A stretch of DNA of 64,000 nucleotides from JAGNXB01 sp942490895 (GTDB lineage Bacteria; Bacteroidota; Bacteroidia; Chitinophagales; Saprospiraceae): contig CALNZC010000094.1 in the NCBI GenBank assembly GCA_942490895.1, positions 1-64,000 on the forward strand. Reading direction: 5' to 3'. The position numbers and the translations under genes were made by a program. Below, in pieces: positions 1 through 10,512 of this stretch (the stretch's first letter is position 1; every line of letters starts with the position of its first letter). The notes under the pieces were generated by a model. It was not told the origin of the DNA and did not search any database. It saw only the letters and a program-made list of their open reading frames with translations.

Positions 1-412
1 ATGTGCGCGGCGACTTTGTCTATCCGCCTGTTCAAGCCAGCGACCCAGGCCAAGCTGGAGTTCGTTCTCTATTTTCTCTTCTTCTTTCCGGGCGTCATCG
101 CGCTGGTCATCTCCGGCTGGCGCTACGCCGGCCGGTCCTGGCGCTATCTCGAAGTCAGCGTGCATGAGCCCGGCCAGCATTCCGATCTATCCAGTTCAAG
201 ACAGTCATCATCGCCGCCGGCATCCTGCTGGTCCTGCAAGGGCATCGCGCAGGTTTTCCGCTGCGTCATCACCATGCGCACCGGCGTCTGGCCAACGCCC
301 GACGACGATGTCGAGGAGCTGGAGGCCGTCCTTCAGCGGAAAGGCATGGCGGCTCTCAAGCACGGCTCTGAGGCCGTCGATGTCGTACGGCCGAAAGGCC
401 TGAACAAGCCTG
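1..412 (+). CDS. TRAP transporter small permease (DctQ family), 5' partial, frameshifted
   Basis: This is the C-terminal part of a DctQ-type small membrane subunit of a tripartite ATP-independent periplasmic (TRAP) transporter. It runs off the left edge. Frame 1 gives a hydrophobic helix (LEFVLYFLFFFPGVIALVI) followed by GWRYAGRSWRYLEVS, a sequence typical of DctQ. The frame then breaks at about 160, 195 and 243: the segment FKTVIIAAGILLVLQG, the last helix, lies in another frame before frame 1 resumes with IAQVFRCVITMRTG. It abuts the large permease, the usual DctQ-DctM order. The frameshifts look like sequencing errors because every piece matches the family. The family call is from recognition of the pattern; the substrate cannot be told. 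Confidence 0.7.
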
Positions 413-1791
413 ATGACCGACCCGCAAATCGGGATCTTGATGCTGGGCCTGTTCATCTTCGTGATCATGCTCGGCTTCCCGATCGCCTTCACGCTGATGG
501 CGATGGGCATCGGCTTTGGCTACTACGCCTATTTCGACATCGACCGCATGCGGCACATCTTCGACAACCGCATCTTCGACCTGTTCGTCAACCATACCTA
601 TTCGGTAATGGCCAACGACGTGCTGACGGCGATCCCGCTGTTACTGTTCATGGGCTACATCGTCGAGCGGGCCAACATCGTCGACCGGCTGTTCGATACG
701 CTCAGCATCGCCACGCGCCGGCTGCCGGGCTCGATGGCGGTGGCCACCCTGATCACCTGCGCGCTGTTCGCCACCGCCACCGGCATCGTCGGCGCCGTCG
801 TCACCCTGATGGGCCTGCTGGCCTTTCCGGCGATGCTCAAGGCCGGCTACGACGAGCGCTTTGCCTCGGGCGTGATCTGTGCCGGCGGCTGCCTCGGCAT
901 CCTGATCCCGCCGTCGATCATGCTGATCGTCTATGCCGCCGCATCCGGCGTCTCCATCGTGCGGCTCTATGCCGGCGCGCTGCATTCCCGGCTTCCTGCT
1001 TGCCGGCCTGTACCTGGTCTACATCGTCGTCCGCGCCATGCTGCAGCCGAAGCTGGCGCCCAGGGCCGGCGGACCCGAAGTCCGGATCCCGTGGGCACAC
1101 GCGCCTCTGTGATGCTGCTCACATCGTTCTTCCCGCTGGCGATCCTGATCCTGTCGGTGCTCGGCGCGATTCTGTTCGGCCTCGCCACGCCGTCGGAGGC
1201 GGCGTCGATCGGCGCGCTTGGCGGCCTGGTCCTCGCCGCTGCCTATCGCGCGCTGACCTGGAAGCGGCTGCAAGGAGTCGGTGTTCCTGACGGTCCGCAC
1301 CACCGCAATGGTGTGCTGGCTGTTCGTCGGCTCCTGGACCTTCTCGTCGGTCTTCTCCTATCTCGGCGGCGAACAGGTGGTGCGCGAATTCGTCGTCGGC
1401 CTCGACATGACGCCGCTGCAGTTCCTGCTGCTCGCCCAGCTCATCATCTTCCTGCTCGGCTGGCCGCTGGAATGGTCCGAGATCATCATCATCTTCGTGC
1501 CGATCTTCCTGCCGCTGCTGCCGCTGTTCGACATCGATCCGCTGTTCTTCGGCATCCTGATCGCGCTCAACCTGCAGACCTCGTTCCTGACCCCGCCGAT
1601 GGCGATGTCGGCCTACTATCTGAAAGGGATAGCGCCGCCGCATGTGCGGCTGACGCAGATCTTTGCCGGCTCGCTGCCATACGTGGCCATGGTCTTCGTC
1701 ACCATGATCATCCTCTATGTCTTCCCAGACGGTGTCGCTTACTGGTCTGCCGGAAGGATGTTCTATGGCCGATGGAGGAATCCGGAAATGA
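413..1791 (+). CDS. TRAP transporter large permease (DctM family), frameshifted
   Basis: Large 12-helix subunit that carries out sodium-driven uptake of organic acids with a DctQ partner and a periplasmic binding protein. It starts with MTDPQIGILMLGLFIFVIML, an N terminus standard for DctM, and shows family motifs such as IPLLLFMGYIVERANI and GCLGILIPPSIMLIVYAA. Reading is in frame 2 to about 984, frame 3 to about 1105 (GFLLAGLYLVYIVVRAML), frame 2 again to about 1275 (FGLATPSEAASIGALG), then frame 3 to the end (LQTSFLTPPMAMSAYYLKG). The exact stop is uncertain because of one more shift near 1755-1790. Length is about 460 residues when frames are joined, slightly above the usual 430. It follows the small permease gene directly. 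Confidence 0.8.
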
Positions 1792-2101
1792 TCGTCGCCG
1801 TCGACCGTGATGCATTTCGGCGCTCGCCGCCCTCGTCCTGTTCGCCGTCTTTTCGGCATCGTCGCCCTGACGGTCAAGCGGGTCGACCTGTCTCGCCGCC
1901 TGCGCCTGTGGCTGGCCCTCGATGCCGGCTACGACTGTCTGGGCGGCAACTGTTCCGCGGGCAAGCCGGATTCTAGGGTCCTGCCCCGGAGCCAAGCGGC
2001 GCTCCACCTTGCCCGATGGCGCTTTCCTGCTAATAGTGCCCGCGATTTCAACGGGAAGGAACGCCTACCGGGCGCCGGACCGCAGGTGACCGGCAAGTAC
2101 A
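1792..2101. other. Intergenic stretch before argG, no supported gene
   Basis: Some hydrophobic coding potential (ALAALVLFAVFSASSP near 1820-1860) could belong to a short exported protein, but the frame is broken and there is no clear start or family. Nothing else is recognised. Confidence 0.3.
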
Positions 2102-3333
2102 ATGAACAAATGGAAAGACGTCAAGAAGGTCGTACTAGCCTATTCCGGCGGGCTCGACACCTCCATCATCCTGAAATGGCTGCAGACCGAACTCGGCGCC
2201 GAAGTGGTGACCTTCACCGCCGATCTCGGCCAGGGCGGCGAAGTCGAGCCGGCACGCCGCAAGGCCGAGATGATGGGCATCAAGGAAGAGATCTATGTCG
2301 AGATGATCTGCGCGAGGAATTCGTCCGCGATTTCGTCTTCCCGATGTTCCGCGCCAATGCGGTCTACGAAGGCGTTTACCTGCTCGGCACGTCGATCGCC
2401 CGGCCGCTGATCTCCAAGCGGCTGGTCGAGATCGCGGCCGAAACCGGCGCCGACGCCATCGCCCATGGCGCGACCGGCAAGGGCAACGACCAGGTCCGCT
2501 TCGAGCTGTCGGCCTATGCGCTCAACCCCGACATCAAGGTGATCGCGCCGTGGCGCGACTGGACCTTCAAGTCGCGCACCGACCTGATCAACTTCGCCGA
2601 GCAGCACCAGATCCCGGTGCCCAAGGACAAGCAGGGCGAGGCGCCGTTCTCGGTCGACGCCAACCTTCTGCACTCCTCCTCGGAGGGCAAGGTGCTGGAG
2701 GATCCGTGGAGCGAGCCGCCGGAATTCGTCCACCAGCGCACCGTCTCGCCGATGGACGCGCCCGACAAGCCGCCACCGAGATCACGATCGGTTTGCCAAG
2801 GGCGACGCGGTCGCGCTGAACGGCAGAGGCGATGTGGCCGGCGACGCTGTTCGCCGCGCTCAACGATCTCGGCCGCGACAATGGCATCGGTCGTCTGGAC
2901 CTGGTCGAGAACCGCTTCGTCGGCATGAAGTCGCGCGGCGTCTACGAGACGCCGGGCGGCACCATCCTGCACGCCGCCCATCGCGCGATGGAATCGATCA
3001 CGCTCGATCGCGGCGCCGCGCACCTCAAGGACGAGCTGATGCCGCGCTATGCCGAGCTGATCTACAACGGCTTCTGGTTCTCGCCCGAGCGCGAGATGCT
3101 GCAGGCCCTGATCGACAAGAGCCAGGAGAACGTCACCGGCGAGGTCCGGCTGAAGCTCTACAAGGGCAATGTCATCGTCACCGGCCGGCTCGAGCCCGAA
3201 ATCGCTCTATTCGGCCGACCTCGTCACCTTCGAGGACGACCGCGGCGCCTACGACCAGAAGGACGCCGAGGGCTTCATCCGGCTCAACGCGCTGCGGCTG
3301 CGCACGCTGGCCGCGCGCAAGCGGCAGAGCTGA
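2102..3333 (+). CDS. argG: Argininosuccinate synthase, frameshifted
   Basis: ArgG condenses citrulline and aspartate with ATP to argininosuccinate, the penultimate step of arginine synthesis, in the cytoplasm. The N terminus MNKWKDVKKVVLAYSGGLDT carries the PP-loop ATP-binding motif AYSGGLDTS. Frame 2 runs to about 2305, frame 1 from about 2308 to 2770 (GATGKGNDQVRFE, the citrulline/aspartate-binding region, and PEFVHQRTVSPMDAPD), frame 3 from about 2785 to 3200 (NRFVGMKSRGVYETPGG), and a further frame to the stop (SADLVTFEDDRGAYDQKDAE, then LAARKRQS). The joined product is about 410 residues, right for the family. At least three single-base errors are needed. It ends just before paired terminators and a convergent gene. 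Confidence 0.93.
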
Positions 3334-3344
3334 ACACCCAGCCA

Positions 3345-3380
3345 ACAAAAAGTCCCGGCGATGTGCCGGGCGTTTTTCTT
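3345..3380 (+). terminator. Intrinsic terminator of argG
   Basis: A CCCGGC stem (3354-3359), five-base loop and GCCGGG (3365-3370) are followed by TTTTT. A-rich sequence precedes the stem, so it could work in both directions between the convergent genes. Confidence 0.8.
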
Positions 3381-3389
3381 TTGGCCCAA

Positions 3390-3417
3390 GAAAGCCGGCG
3401 TCTGCGCCGGGTTTTTG
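3390..3417. terminator. Second GC hairpin between convergent genes
   Basis: CCGGCG (3395-3400), loop TCTG, CGCCGG (3405-3410), then GTTTTT. AAAG lies before the stem. It sits between argG and the converging transglycosylase gene, so it may serve either. Confidence 0.65.
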
Positions 3418-3429
3418 GGTGCGACGCGT

Positions 3430-4168
3430 CTAGCCGTCGATGGCCGTGGCCATGCGGGCGATCGCCTGCTGATAGACGCCTGCCGAGTTCCAGCCGGCGA
3501 TGGCGCCCATGTTTCCGTCGTAGCCGACACCCGGGCCGCCAGCCATGCGCCCTGAGGAAGTTGGCGGTGGACGCCAGCGCCGTCGCCTTGTCGCGCAGGT
3601 TCTTGTTGCCCACGCCGTAGTTCAGCACATTGCCGGGCAGGAACTGGGTGTGGCCGATCTCGCCATGCGCAGCCCCGACAGACCCCGCGCTGAGCGCGCC
3701 GCGATCAACCAGGATCAGCGCCGCGATGGCATGCGGCTCGAAAAAGGCCGGGCGGCGGCAATCATAGGCCAGCGTGACGATAGCCGATACGGTATTCTGC
3801 TTGCCCATGAACGAGCCGAAGCCCGTCTCCATGCCCCAAGATGGCAAGGATCACGGGGCATTCGACGGGCTTGGGGGAGGCGGAAGAGAGGGGTGCGGCC
3901 CTTGGAGATGATGGTGTTGGCGCCGCGGCGTAGGGCTGCATGACGGAGCCGCTGAACGCCTTGTGGATGGCACGGTCAACCTTGATCGTCGCGGTGGCGT
4001 AGGGAAGCACCGGCGAGTGCCGAAAGGCCCTTCTTCTTCACCCCGGAGGCCTTGGCACACGCGAAGTCCGCCTTCCACTGCTCGAAACCGGCAGCGGACG
4101 AGGCCGCCTGCGCGGCGCCGGTCAGCAGGCCGACTACGGCAGCGCCAAACCGCGATCAAGGTCGTTGC
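3430..4168 (-). CDS. Lytic murein transglycosylase (MltB-like), frameshifted
   Basis: A periplasmic enzyme that cleaves peptidoglycan glycan strands to 1,6-anhydromuramyl products. On the minus strand the core reads WGMETGFGSFMGKQNT, containing the catalytic glutamate of the MltB/SLT family (xGxETxFG), then LAYDCRRPAFFEPHAI, GEIGHTQFLPGNVL and, after a frameshift near 3530, GYDGNMGAIAGWNSAGVYQQ ending AIDG. The N terminus is broken in several places but shows a signal-peptide-like stretch (GAAVVGLLTGAAQA) followed by FEQWKADFACAKASGV. The start near 4168 is only approximate. The pieces match the Rhizobiales form of about 270 residues. It converges on argG. Confidence 0.75.
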
Positions 4169-4438
4169 TTGGCAAATCCACGTGTTCTGGCCGGAGTGCA
4201 ATGCATCCCCTTCGCGGTGTGATGCCGCCAGCAAAGAGCACCCAAGGAGCACGGCGAACGCGATCCAAAAGGCGGCGACGACGAATTTTGTCGTGCGCGA
4301 AGACGGGGCTGCCGGGCCTGCCGCACTGGTGATCGGCAGGAACACGGTGGGGGATGCCCCGGCCGGATCCCGGGGGCGCGCATCGGCCCGGGGAACCTGC
4401 CCGGTCGCCGTTGCAGGCGTCCCACGCCGGACTCCGCC

Positions 4439-5448
4439 ATAAAGAACTGTTTTCCTGCCCCCGCTGAGCGCCGCCTGATTTCGAGAGCGCAAGGCGAGCG
4501 GCGACCTCGGGTACGATCCCGAGACGGGTGGTTCGGCGGCCGGCGAGGTCCGCCTGGCCAGCGACAGGGCGCCGAGGAGCGAACCGAACGGGCCTGTCGG
4601 CCGCGCCTGCGCGCTCAACAAGACCATTCCCGATCTGAACATCGACGGAAACCGTGACCGCTGGATCAGGGTCGAGGCGGCCAAGCGGCGCGCCATCTAT
4701 TCGCTGCTCGCCTTTGGCTTGCCGGTCGGTCCGAAGGCCCAGCCCGACGACGAAAACGGCCTGCCTTCGACTTTCTCGCCGACCCGATGCACGGCAACGC
4801 GCCGAGCGGCGAGCATGTGCTGACCGGTCACGACAGCGGTCTGATAACGCTCAACGTCGCCGAGGCCGATCCGCCGAGCGCGAGAAACTGCGAACCGAAA
4901 TGGGCGAGAACTATCGCACCCTGCTCGGCCATTTCCGCCACGAGCTCGGCCACTATTACTGGGACCGGCTGGTTCGCGACGATGCCGGCTGGCTGCAGCG
5001 CTTCCGAGATGTCTTCGGCGACGAAACGGTGAACTACGAGGATTCCTTGAAGCGTCATTACCGGAATGGCGCGCCAACGGACTGGGAGGCCCGCCACATC
5101 TCCGCCTATGCGGCGAGCCACCCCTGGGAGGACTGGGCCGAGACCTTCGCGCACTACCTGCACATCACCGACACGCTCGAAATGGTTCGTGCGCTCGATC
5201 TTCCCCTGGACCGGCTGGATACCGGCGGACTGCCGGCCGGCAAGGCGCCACAGCCCGGCAGACGGACGGCCCTCCAACCGGGCGCGGAGTTCGACCGGAT
5301 GCTGGCGCGCTGGCTGGTGCTTTCGGAAGCCTCGAACTCGCTCAACCGCTGCATGGGTCTGCCCGACCTTTACCCGTTCGTCATCTCTCCCGTCACGGCA
5401 AGCAAGCTCGCCTTCACCCATGACCTCTTGTTCCGTCAGGCCGGCTGA
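4439..5448 (+). CDS. Putative zinc-binding metallopeptidase (Peptidase_Mx-like), frameshifted
   Basis: Joined frames give an N-terminal zinc-ribbon-like segment (KELFSCPR, then FESAR and DLGYDPETGG, with cysteines in a broken frame at 4445-4520), a middle with ALNKTIPDLNI, and a C-terminal peptidase-like domain with HFRHELGHYYW at about 4932-4965, a HExGH zinc site. PWEDWAETFAHYLHITDTLE supplies a likely third ligand. The last 180 residues are intact in frame 1. This matches the family annotated as putative zinc-binding metallopeptidase, common in Alphaproteobacteria; the physiological substrate is not known. Shifts occur around 4460-4560, 4765 and 4880. The start codon is not clear; the sequence reads ATA where ATG would be expected. 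Confidence 0.7.
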
Positions 5449-5548
5449 AACCGCCTGAAACAAATCGTCACAAGGCACCCGGTGGCTGGCCGGAACGCAA
5501 TGCCTTGCCCATCGTTCTTGCAGCCGAGGGACAACAAGGAGTACTGAC

Positions 5549-6224
5549 ATGAACAAGAAACTGTTTTGTATCGACTGCGGCAGCCGGGCTGCTCGCCTTT
5601 TCAGGCGCCGCCTTTGCGAAGTCGCCGTTTCGGCCACAACGGATCTGAACGTGCGCGCCGGGCCCGGCCCGCAGCACGAGATCATCGGCGTGATCGGTGC
5701 CGGTCAGTCAGCCGAGCTGGATGGCTGCCTGGAAGACAGCAAATGGTGCGTCGTCGCCTTTGAAGGCGCGAAGGCTGGGTCTATTCCGACTATCTGACCG
5801 GTGATTTCGGTGGCACGCAGGTCGTGCTCACCGAGCGTCCTACCGATTCCAGGCGTGCGCAATCGCGCCGCCCGCCGATGTTGACGGTGGTGCGACTGGC
5901 GCCGTTACCGGCGGTGTCACGGGTGCGGTTGCCGGCGCCATCTTTGCCGGACCGGTCGGTGCGATTGTCGGTGGCGGCGAGGCGTCGGTGCTGGCGGGCG
6001 CTGCCGGCTCGATCATCGATCCGCCGGAACAGGTTCGCACCTACGTCGCCTCCAACGAGGTCGACCCGATCTATCTCGATGGCGAAGTGGTGGTCGGTGC
6101 CGGCCTGCCGGAAACGGTAGAACTTCGCCCCATTCCGGATTACGAATATCGCTATGTCTATGTGAACGGCCAGCCCGTGTTGGTTGAACCGGAATCGCGC
6201 AAGATCGTCTACGTCATGCGCTAG
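5549..6224 (+). CDS. Exported SH3-domain / DUF1236-like protein, frameshifted
   Basis: An AAGGAG ribosome site precedes ATG at 5549. The N terminus is a broken signal peptide (AGLLAFSGAAFAKS in an alternative frame), followed by a bacterial SH3 domain (SATTDLNVRAGPGPQHEIIG, about residues 28-80), a glycine-rich hydrophobic zipper (GAVTGGVTGAVAGAI, in another frame near 5890-6020) and a C-terminal DUF1236-like segment (PETVELRPIPDYEYRYVYVN, then GQPVLVEP and IVYVMR). Proteins of this build are frequent in Rhizobiales and are presumed envelope proteins; no activity is known. Shifts lie near 5570-5620, 5770 and 5860-5985. Confidence 0.7.
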
Positions 6225-6233
6225 CCGAATGAA

Positions 6234-6264
6234 GGCCGCCGGGTCCGCCCGGCGGCCTTTTTTT
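6234..6264 (+). terminator. Strong intrinsic terminator
   Basis: A perfect 10-bp stem, GGCCGCCGGG and CCCGGCGGCC, with loop TCCG and seven T residues follows the SH3/DUF1236 gene by 9 bases. Confidence 0.93.
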
Positions 6265-6353
6265 CATCTTCCCGAAACGATATTGCGCTCTCGGCCCTTG
6301 ACGCGGCGCCTTCGGACAAAGTCTATCCGGGTGGCATCGACGAAGGAACCAGG

Positions 6354-7286
6354 ATGACCCGCGCGGCCTTTGAAACTTATCGCACCATGTCAGGCGCCAG
6401 GTCGAGCCTGCCGCGGCTGCTCGCCGGCTCCCTGATCGTCGCCCTCTGCTGGCTGGCCTTCACCGGTGCGGTGATCTTTGGCGGTGTCTACCTCTACGCC
6501 ACTGTCGGGCCATGGTTCGGCCCCGAAACGCTGACCTTCGACCAGGGCGGTGTCGTTACCCGCTTCCTGGCGTCGCCGCTCGGCGTCATCGCCACGCTGC
6601 TGACCTTCGCCGGCATATGGATTGGCGTCTGGATCGCCATGAGATTCCTGCATCGCGAGCCGGCCAGCCGCCTGTTCGGCGTCAGCGCCCGCCTGTCGCG
6701 GTCGGGCTTCGCCAACGGTCTGATCGCGGTGCTGATCACCTCGGCGCTGACCGAGATCGGCTTCTATCTGCTCGCCCCTGAGATGAACCGCGGCGCTGTC
6801 GATCTCGCCGTGTGGTTGATTGTCTTCGTGCCGGTGGTGTTTCTCGCCTTCGTTCAGACCTCGGCCGAGGAGATCCTGTTTCGCGGTTATCTGCTGCGCG
6901 GCCTTGCCGCGCGCTTCCGCAGCCCGCTGGTCTGGGCCGTGCTGCCGGCGCTTCTCTTCACCCTTCTGCACTGGAATGCCGGCTCGGTGCCGGCCATGAA
7001 TATCGGCGTGCTGGTGTCTATCGGCGGTTTTGCCGCGCTTCTCGTCGCGCTGGTCTATGCCACCGGCAACCTCGGTGCCGCCATGGGCGCGCATCTCGGC
7101 AACAATCTGATCGGCTTCCTCTTCATCTCGCACGAGAATGCGCTCAGCCCCTTCGCGCTCTATCGCGGCGCGACGCTGGCTGAACTGCCCTGGACGGCAG
7201 GTCAGGCCGTGGCCATCGTCGGCATGAGCATCGTCTCCATTCTGATCACGCTGGCTACTTGCTGCTGCACCCGCGCTCGCCGTTGA
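6354..7286 (+). CDS. CPBP-family intramembrane metalloprotease (CAAX/Abi type)
   Basis: A polytopic membrane protein with about eight helices and the glutamate/arginine motif of CPBP proteases, SAEEILFRGYLLRG (around residues 180-193), followed by LLFTLLHWNAG carrying the second-motif histidine and AAMGAHLGNNLIGFLF with the third-motif HxxxN. These residues form the intramembrane active site in the family related to eukaryotic CAAX prenyl protease Rce1. The substrate is unknown. The frame is unbroken from ATG at 6354 until about 7255; the last few codons (CCCTRARR) probably reflect a frameshift, as a different frame reads LLLHPRSPLRIEAD. A terminator stands upstream, so it has its own promoter. 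Confidence 0.85.
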   Translation: MTRAAFETYRTMSGARSSLPRLLAGSLIVALCWLAFTGAVIFGGVYLYATVGPWFGPETLTFDQGGVVTRFLASPLGVIATLLTFAGIWIGVWIAMRFLHREPASRLFGVSARLSRSGFANGLIAVLITSALTEIGFYLLAPEMNRGAVDLAVWLIVFVPVVFLAFVQTSAEEILFRGYLLRGLAARFRSPLVWAVLPALLFTLLHWNAGSVPAMNIGVLVSIGGFAALLVALVYATGNLGAAMGAHLGNNLIGFLFISHENALSPFALYRGATLAELPWTAGQAVAIVGMSIVSILITLATCCCTRARR

Positions 7287-7462
7287 GGATCGAGGCCGAT
7301 ACGCGCCGGGCTCGCCGCCGAACCCCGCCGGACAGAACCTGCCCGCAATCTTGACTCCTGCGGCGATTTCCTGTCTACAGCCGCCAATTCCGCGACGAGT
7401 AGTAAACTCCGAGCAGCCGACCGGGACCCTTCTTGAAGGTATAAAGCGATCCCGGAGGCCAA

Positions 7463-7498
7463 CACCCGGCAGCGCGATGCGCCCCCCGGGTGCTTTTT
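7463..7498 (+). terminator. Intrinsic terminator upstream of ffh
   Basis: CACCCGG (7463-7469) pairs with CCGGGTG (7486-7492), followed by CTTTTT. It separates the protease gene from ffh. Confidence 0.7.
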
Positions 7499-7585
7499 GG
7501 CTTTGGCTCTTGCTCTGGGTTTCATCTCGGCCGCGAACGCACTACCTCTCGGTCATCATCCGGATGAACGGGAAAAGGGCAGCAC

Positions 7586-9155
7586 ATGTTTGAATCGCTT
7601 CAGGAGCGTCTTGGTTCCATCCTGAACGGCCTGACCGGCCGCGGCGCCCTGTCGGAGGCCGACGTCTCGGCGGCGCTGCGCGAGGTTCGCCGCGCGCTGC
7701 TCGAGGCCGACGTGGCGCTCGAGGTCGTCCGCGCCTTCACCGACAAGGTGCGCGCCAAGGCGGTCGGCGCCGAGGTCCTGAAGTCGATCAAGCCCGGCCA
7801 GATGGTCGTCAAGATCGTCCATGACACCCTCGTCGAGACGTTGGGCAAGGAGGGCGTCGCCATCGACCTCAACGCGCCGGCCCCGGTCGTTGTCATGATG
7901 GTCGGCCTGCAGGGCTCCGGCAAGACCACCACCACCGGCAAGATCGCCAAGCGGCTCACCGAGCGTCAGAACAAGAAGGTTCTGATGGCCTCGCTCGATA
8001 CGCGCCGTCCGGCCGCCCAGGAGCAATTGCGCCAGATCGGCGAGCAGATCAGCGTCGACACGCTGCCGATCGTCGCCGGCCAGACGCCGGTCGAGATCGC
8101 CCGCCGCGCCGTGCAGGCGGCCAAGCTCGGCGGCTACGACGTGGTGATGCTCGACACCGCCGGCCGCACCCATATCGACGAGCCGCTGATGATCGAGATG
8201 GCCGAGATCAGGGCGGCGGCGACGCCCCACGAGATCCTGCTCGTCGCCGACAGTCTGACCGGCCAGGACGCGGTCAATCTGGCCACCTCCTTCGACGAGC
8301 GCGTCGGCATCACCGGCATCGTGCTGACCCGCATCGACGGCGACGGCCGCGGCGGCGCGGCGCTGTCGATGCGCGCCGTCACCGGCAAGCCGATCAAGCT
8401 GATCGGCACCGGCGAGAAGATGGACGCGCTGGAGGAGTTTCATCCCAAGCGCATCGCCGACCGCATTCTCGGCATGGGCGACATCGTTTCGCTGGTCGAG
8501 AAGGCCGCCGAAAACATCGACGCGGAACAGGCCGCGGCGATGGCCAAGAAGATGCAGTCGGGCAAGTTCGACCTCAACGACCTGGCTGCCCAGCTCGGCC
8601 AGATGTCGAAGATGGGCGGCATGGGCGGTATCATGGGCATGATGCCGGGCATGGGCAAGATGAAGGACCAGATGGCCGCCGCCGGCCTCGACGACAAGAT
8701 GTTCGGCCGCCAGATCGCCATCATCTCGTCGATGACCAAGGCCGAGCGCGCCAATCCCGACCTGCTCAAGCACAGCCGCAAGAAGCGCATCGCCGCCGGG
8801 TCCGGCACCCGCGTCGAGGAGGTCAACAAGCTTTTGAAGATGCACCGCCAGATGGCCGACATGATGAAGGCCATGGGCGGCAAGGGTCGCGGTGGCGGCA
8901 TGATGCGCGGCATGATGGGTGGCCTGGCCTCGAAGATGGGGCTTGGCGGCATGCCCGGCATGGGCGGCGGCATGCCCGATCTGTCGAGCCTCGATCCCAA
9001 GCAGCTTGAGGCGCTGCAGAAACAGGCCGAGGTGCGGCCGGCCTTCCGATGGTCTTGGCAGCGGCGGCGGTCTGCCGGGCCTGCCGGGCGGCATGAAGCT
9101 GCCGGGCCTCGGCGGCTCCGGCGGTCTGCCGGGCCTCGGCAACAAGAAGAAGTGA
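7586..9155 (+). CDS. ffh: Signal recognition particle protein Ffh
   Basis: GTPase of the signal recognition particle that binds signal sequences and 4.5S RNA and targets ribosomes to FtsY at the membrane. The N domain starts MFESLQERLGSILNGLTGRG; the G domain has the P-loop GLQGSGKTTTTGKIA (residues about 108-122), DTRRPAAQEQL, DTAGR and TRIDGDGRGGAALS. The methionine-rich M domain follows, with many GMM/GGM repeats from about residue 325. The frame is intact to about 9035; a single shift then leads to SGGGLPGLPGGMKLPGLGG and a KKK terminus at 9155. It lies eight bases before the chorismate mutase gene and close to rpsP, the conserved ffh-rpsP neighbourhood of Alphaproteobacteria. Confidence 0.96.
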
Positions 9156-9162
9156 GGGGGAG

Positions 9163-9489
9163 ATGACGGACACGGCAGAGATCTCACCGGTACGGGCACT
9201 GCTTGCCGGCTACCGCGCCTCGATCGACAACATCGATGCGGCACTCATTCATATGCTGGCCGAACGTTTCCGCTGCACCCAGGCAGTCGGTGTTCTGAAG
9301 GCCGAGCATGGTCTGCCGCCGGCCGATCCGGCGCGGGAGCAGGAGCAGATCGCACGGCTTCGCCAACTGGCGAATGACGCGCATCTCGATCCCGATTTTG
9401 CAGAAAAGTTCCTCAACTTCGTCGTCAAGGAAGTCATCCGTCACCACGAACAGATCGCCGCTGAAACCGGCGTTACGAAAACCGGCTGA
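9163..9489 (+). CDS. Chorismate mutase (AroQ-type)
   Basis: A 108-residue all-helical protein of the AroQ class, which converts chorismate to prephenate for phenylalanine and tyrosine synthesis. YRASIDNIDAALIHMLAERF is the hallmark first helix (R..ID.ID..L..L...R), followed by AVGVLKAEHGLPPADPAREQ and the C-terminal FVVKEVIRHHEQIA. A GAGGGGGAG ribosome site overlaps the end of ffh, so the two are probably co-transcribed, as is usual in Rhizobiales. The frame is intact. Confidence 0.9.
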   Translation: MTDTAEISPVRALLAGYRASIDNIDAALIHMLAERFRCTQAVGVLKAEHGLPPADPAREQEQIARLRQLANDAHLDPDFAEKFLNFVVKEVIRHHEQIAAETGVTKTG

Positions 9490-9534
9490 CATCAGCCGTC
9501 AACCAACAGCGAACCAGATTATTAGGAGAAAAGA

Positions 9535-10003
9535 ATGTCGTTGAAAATTCGTCTGGCCCGTGCGGGCTCCAAGAAGCGTCCTTACTACCACGTCGTCATC
9601 GCCGACGTCCGTTCGCCGCGCGACGGCCGTTTCATCGAGCAGGTCGGCTCGTGGAATCCGCTGCTGCCCAAGGATGGCGGCGAGCGCGTCAAGATCGACG
9701 CCGATCGCGTCAAGCATTGGATGGATCACGGTGCCCTGCCGACCGACCGCGTCGCCCGCTTCCTCGACGAGGCCGGCATCGTCAAGCGCCCGAAGCCCGC
9801 GTCAACCCGAACAAGGCGCTGCCGGGCAAGAAGGCCACCGAGCGCACCGCCGCCCTGAAGAAGGCGCAGGAAGATGCAGCGGCCGCTATTGCCGCCGCCG
9901 CTGCCGAACGGCTGCAGCCGAGGCCCGGCCGAAGAGACCGCGACCGCCGAGGCACATCGGACTGGTTGGGAGCGGCGGGCGAGCAATCGCCCGCGCCGAT
10001 TAG
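9535..10003 (+). CDS. rpsP: 30S ribosomal protein S16, C-terminal part frameshifted
   Basis: The first 85 residues are a clear bS16 (MSLKIRLARAGSKKRPYYHV, then DGRFIEQVGSWNPLLPKDG and LPTDRVARFLDEAG), preceded by AGGAG. After about 9800 the frame shifts to NPNKALPGKKATERTAALKK, the alanine- and lysine-rich extension found in alphaproteobacterial S16, and shifts again near 9915. The true stop is uncertain; 10003 is a stop in one frame. S16 binds 16S rRNA in the 30S body. The expected rimM-trmD-rplS genes do not follow, which is unusual. Confidence 0.88.
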
Positions 10004-10512
10004 GCCGGCCTGCTCAAGGATGTGGATCGATTTTCTCCGCATGCCGGCTACGAAACCTTGCGCAGCACTCGTCCCGCCGATAGCCATCATTCTTTCGTTC
10101 ACGCTTCTGCCGCTTGCCCCATATTGCTGCCATCTCCAGTACGGGAACGCGGGGTCGCGAACCGGGCGAACGTGGCAGGGGACGGCGCCGGGTGGCTGCG
10201 CGACGGTGGCACTTGTGTTGGACATTTTCGTCCGAAACTGGCTTCGAGGCATGCGCGTGAACTCGTTGCTCCCTCCGGCAGGGCAAGAACGCGGGCCCAG
10301 AACTGCGCCGGATTTGCTTGGCGAGAGGCGCCTCCTGCGGCGACTTCTCCCGTCGGCCCTGCGGGGGGAGCGTTCTCTGACGAAAAGCCAGACGGCGTTG
10401 CCGGGCGTGGCAACGAAGAATGCTGGCGGGAGGCAGGAGGAGCCGCCAATGATTTTGTCTTTTGAATGACGAACGACCGAAGAGCCATACACAGGGCTGG
10501 AAGCGCGCCCGC
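10004..10512. other. About 500-bp GC-rich non-coding stretch
   Basis: No frame here gives a recognisable protein. The sequence looks like degenerate intergenic DNA of the kind found in Mesorhizobium genomes. It occupies the place where rimM would be expected after rpsP. Confidence 0.4.

Noticed and set aside
7320..7500. 4.5S (SRP) RNA upstream of ffh
   Set aside because: The conserved GGAA tetraloop region of SRP RNA is not seen; only a terminator hairpin is convincing.
7556..9244. Long minus-strand histidine-rich frame opposite ffh
   Set aside because: It is the GC-rich shadow of ffh on the other strand; ffh residues are conserved.
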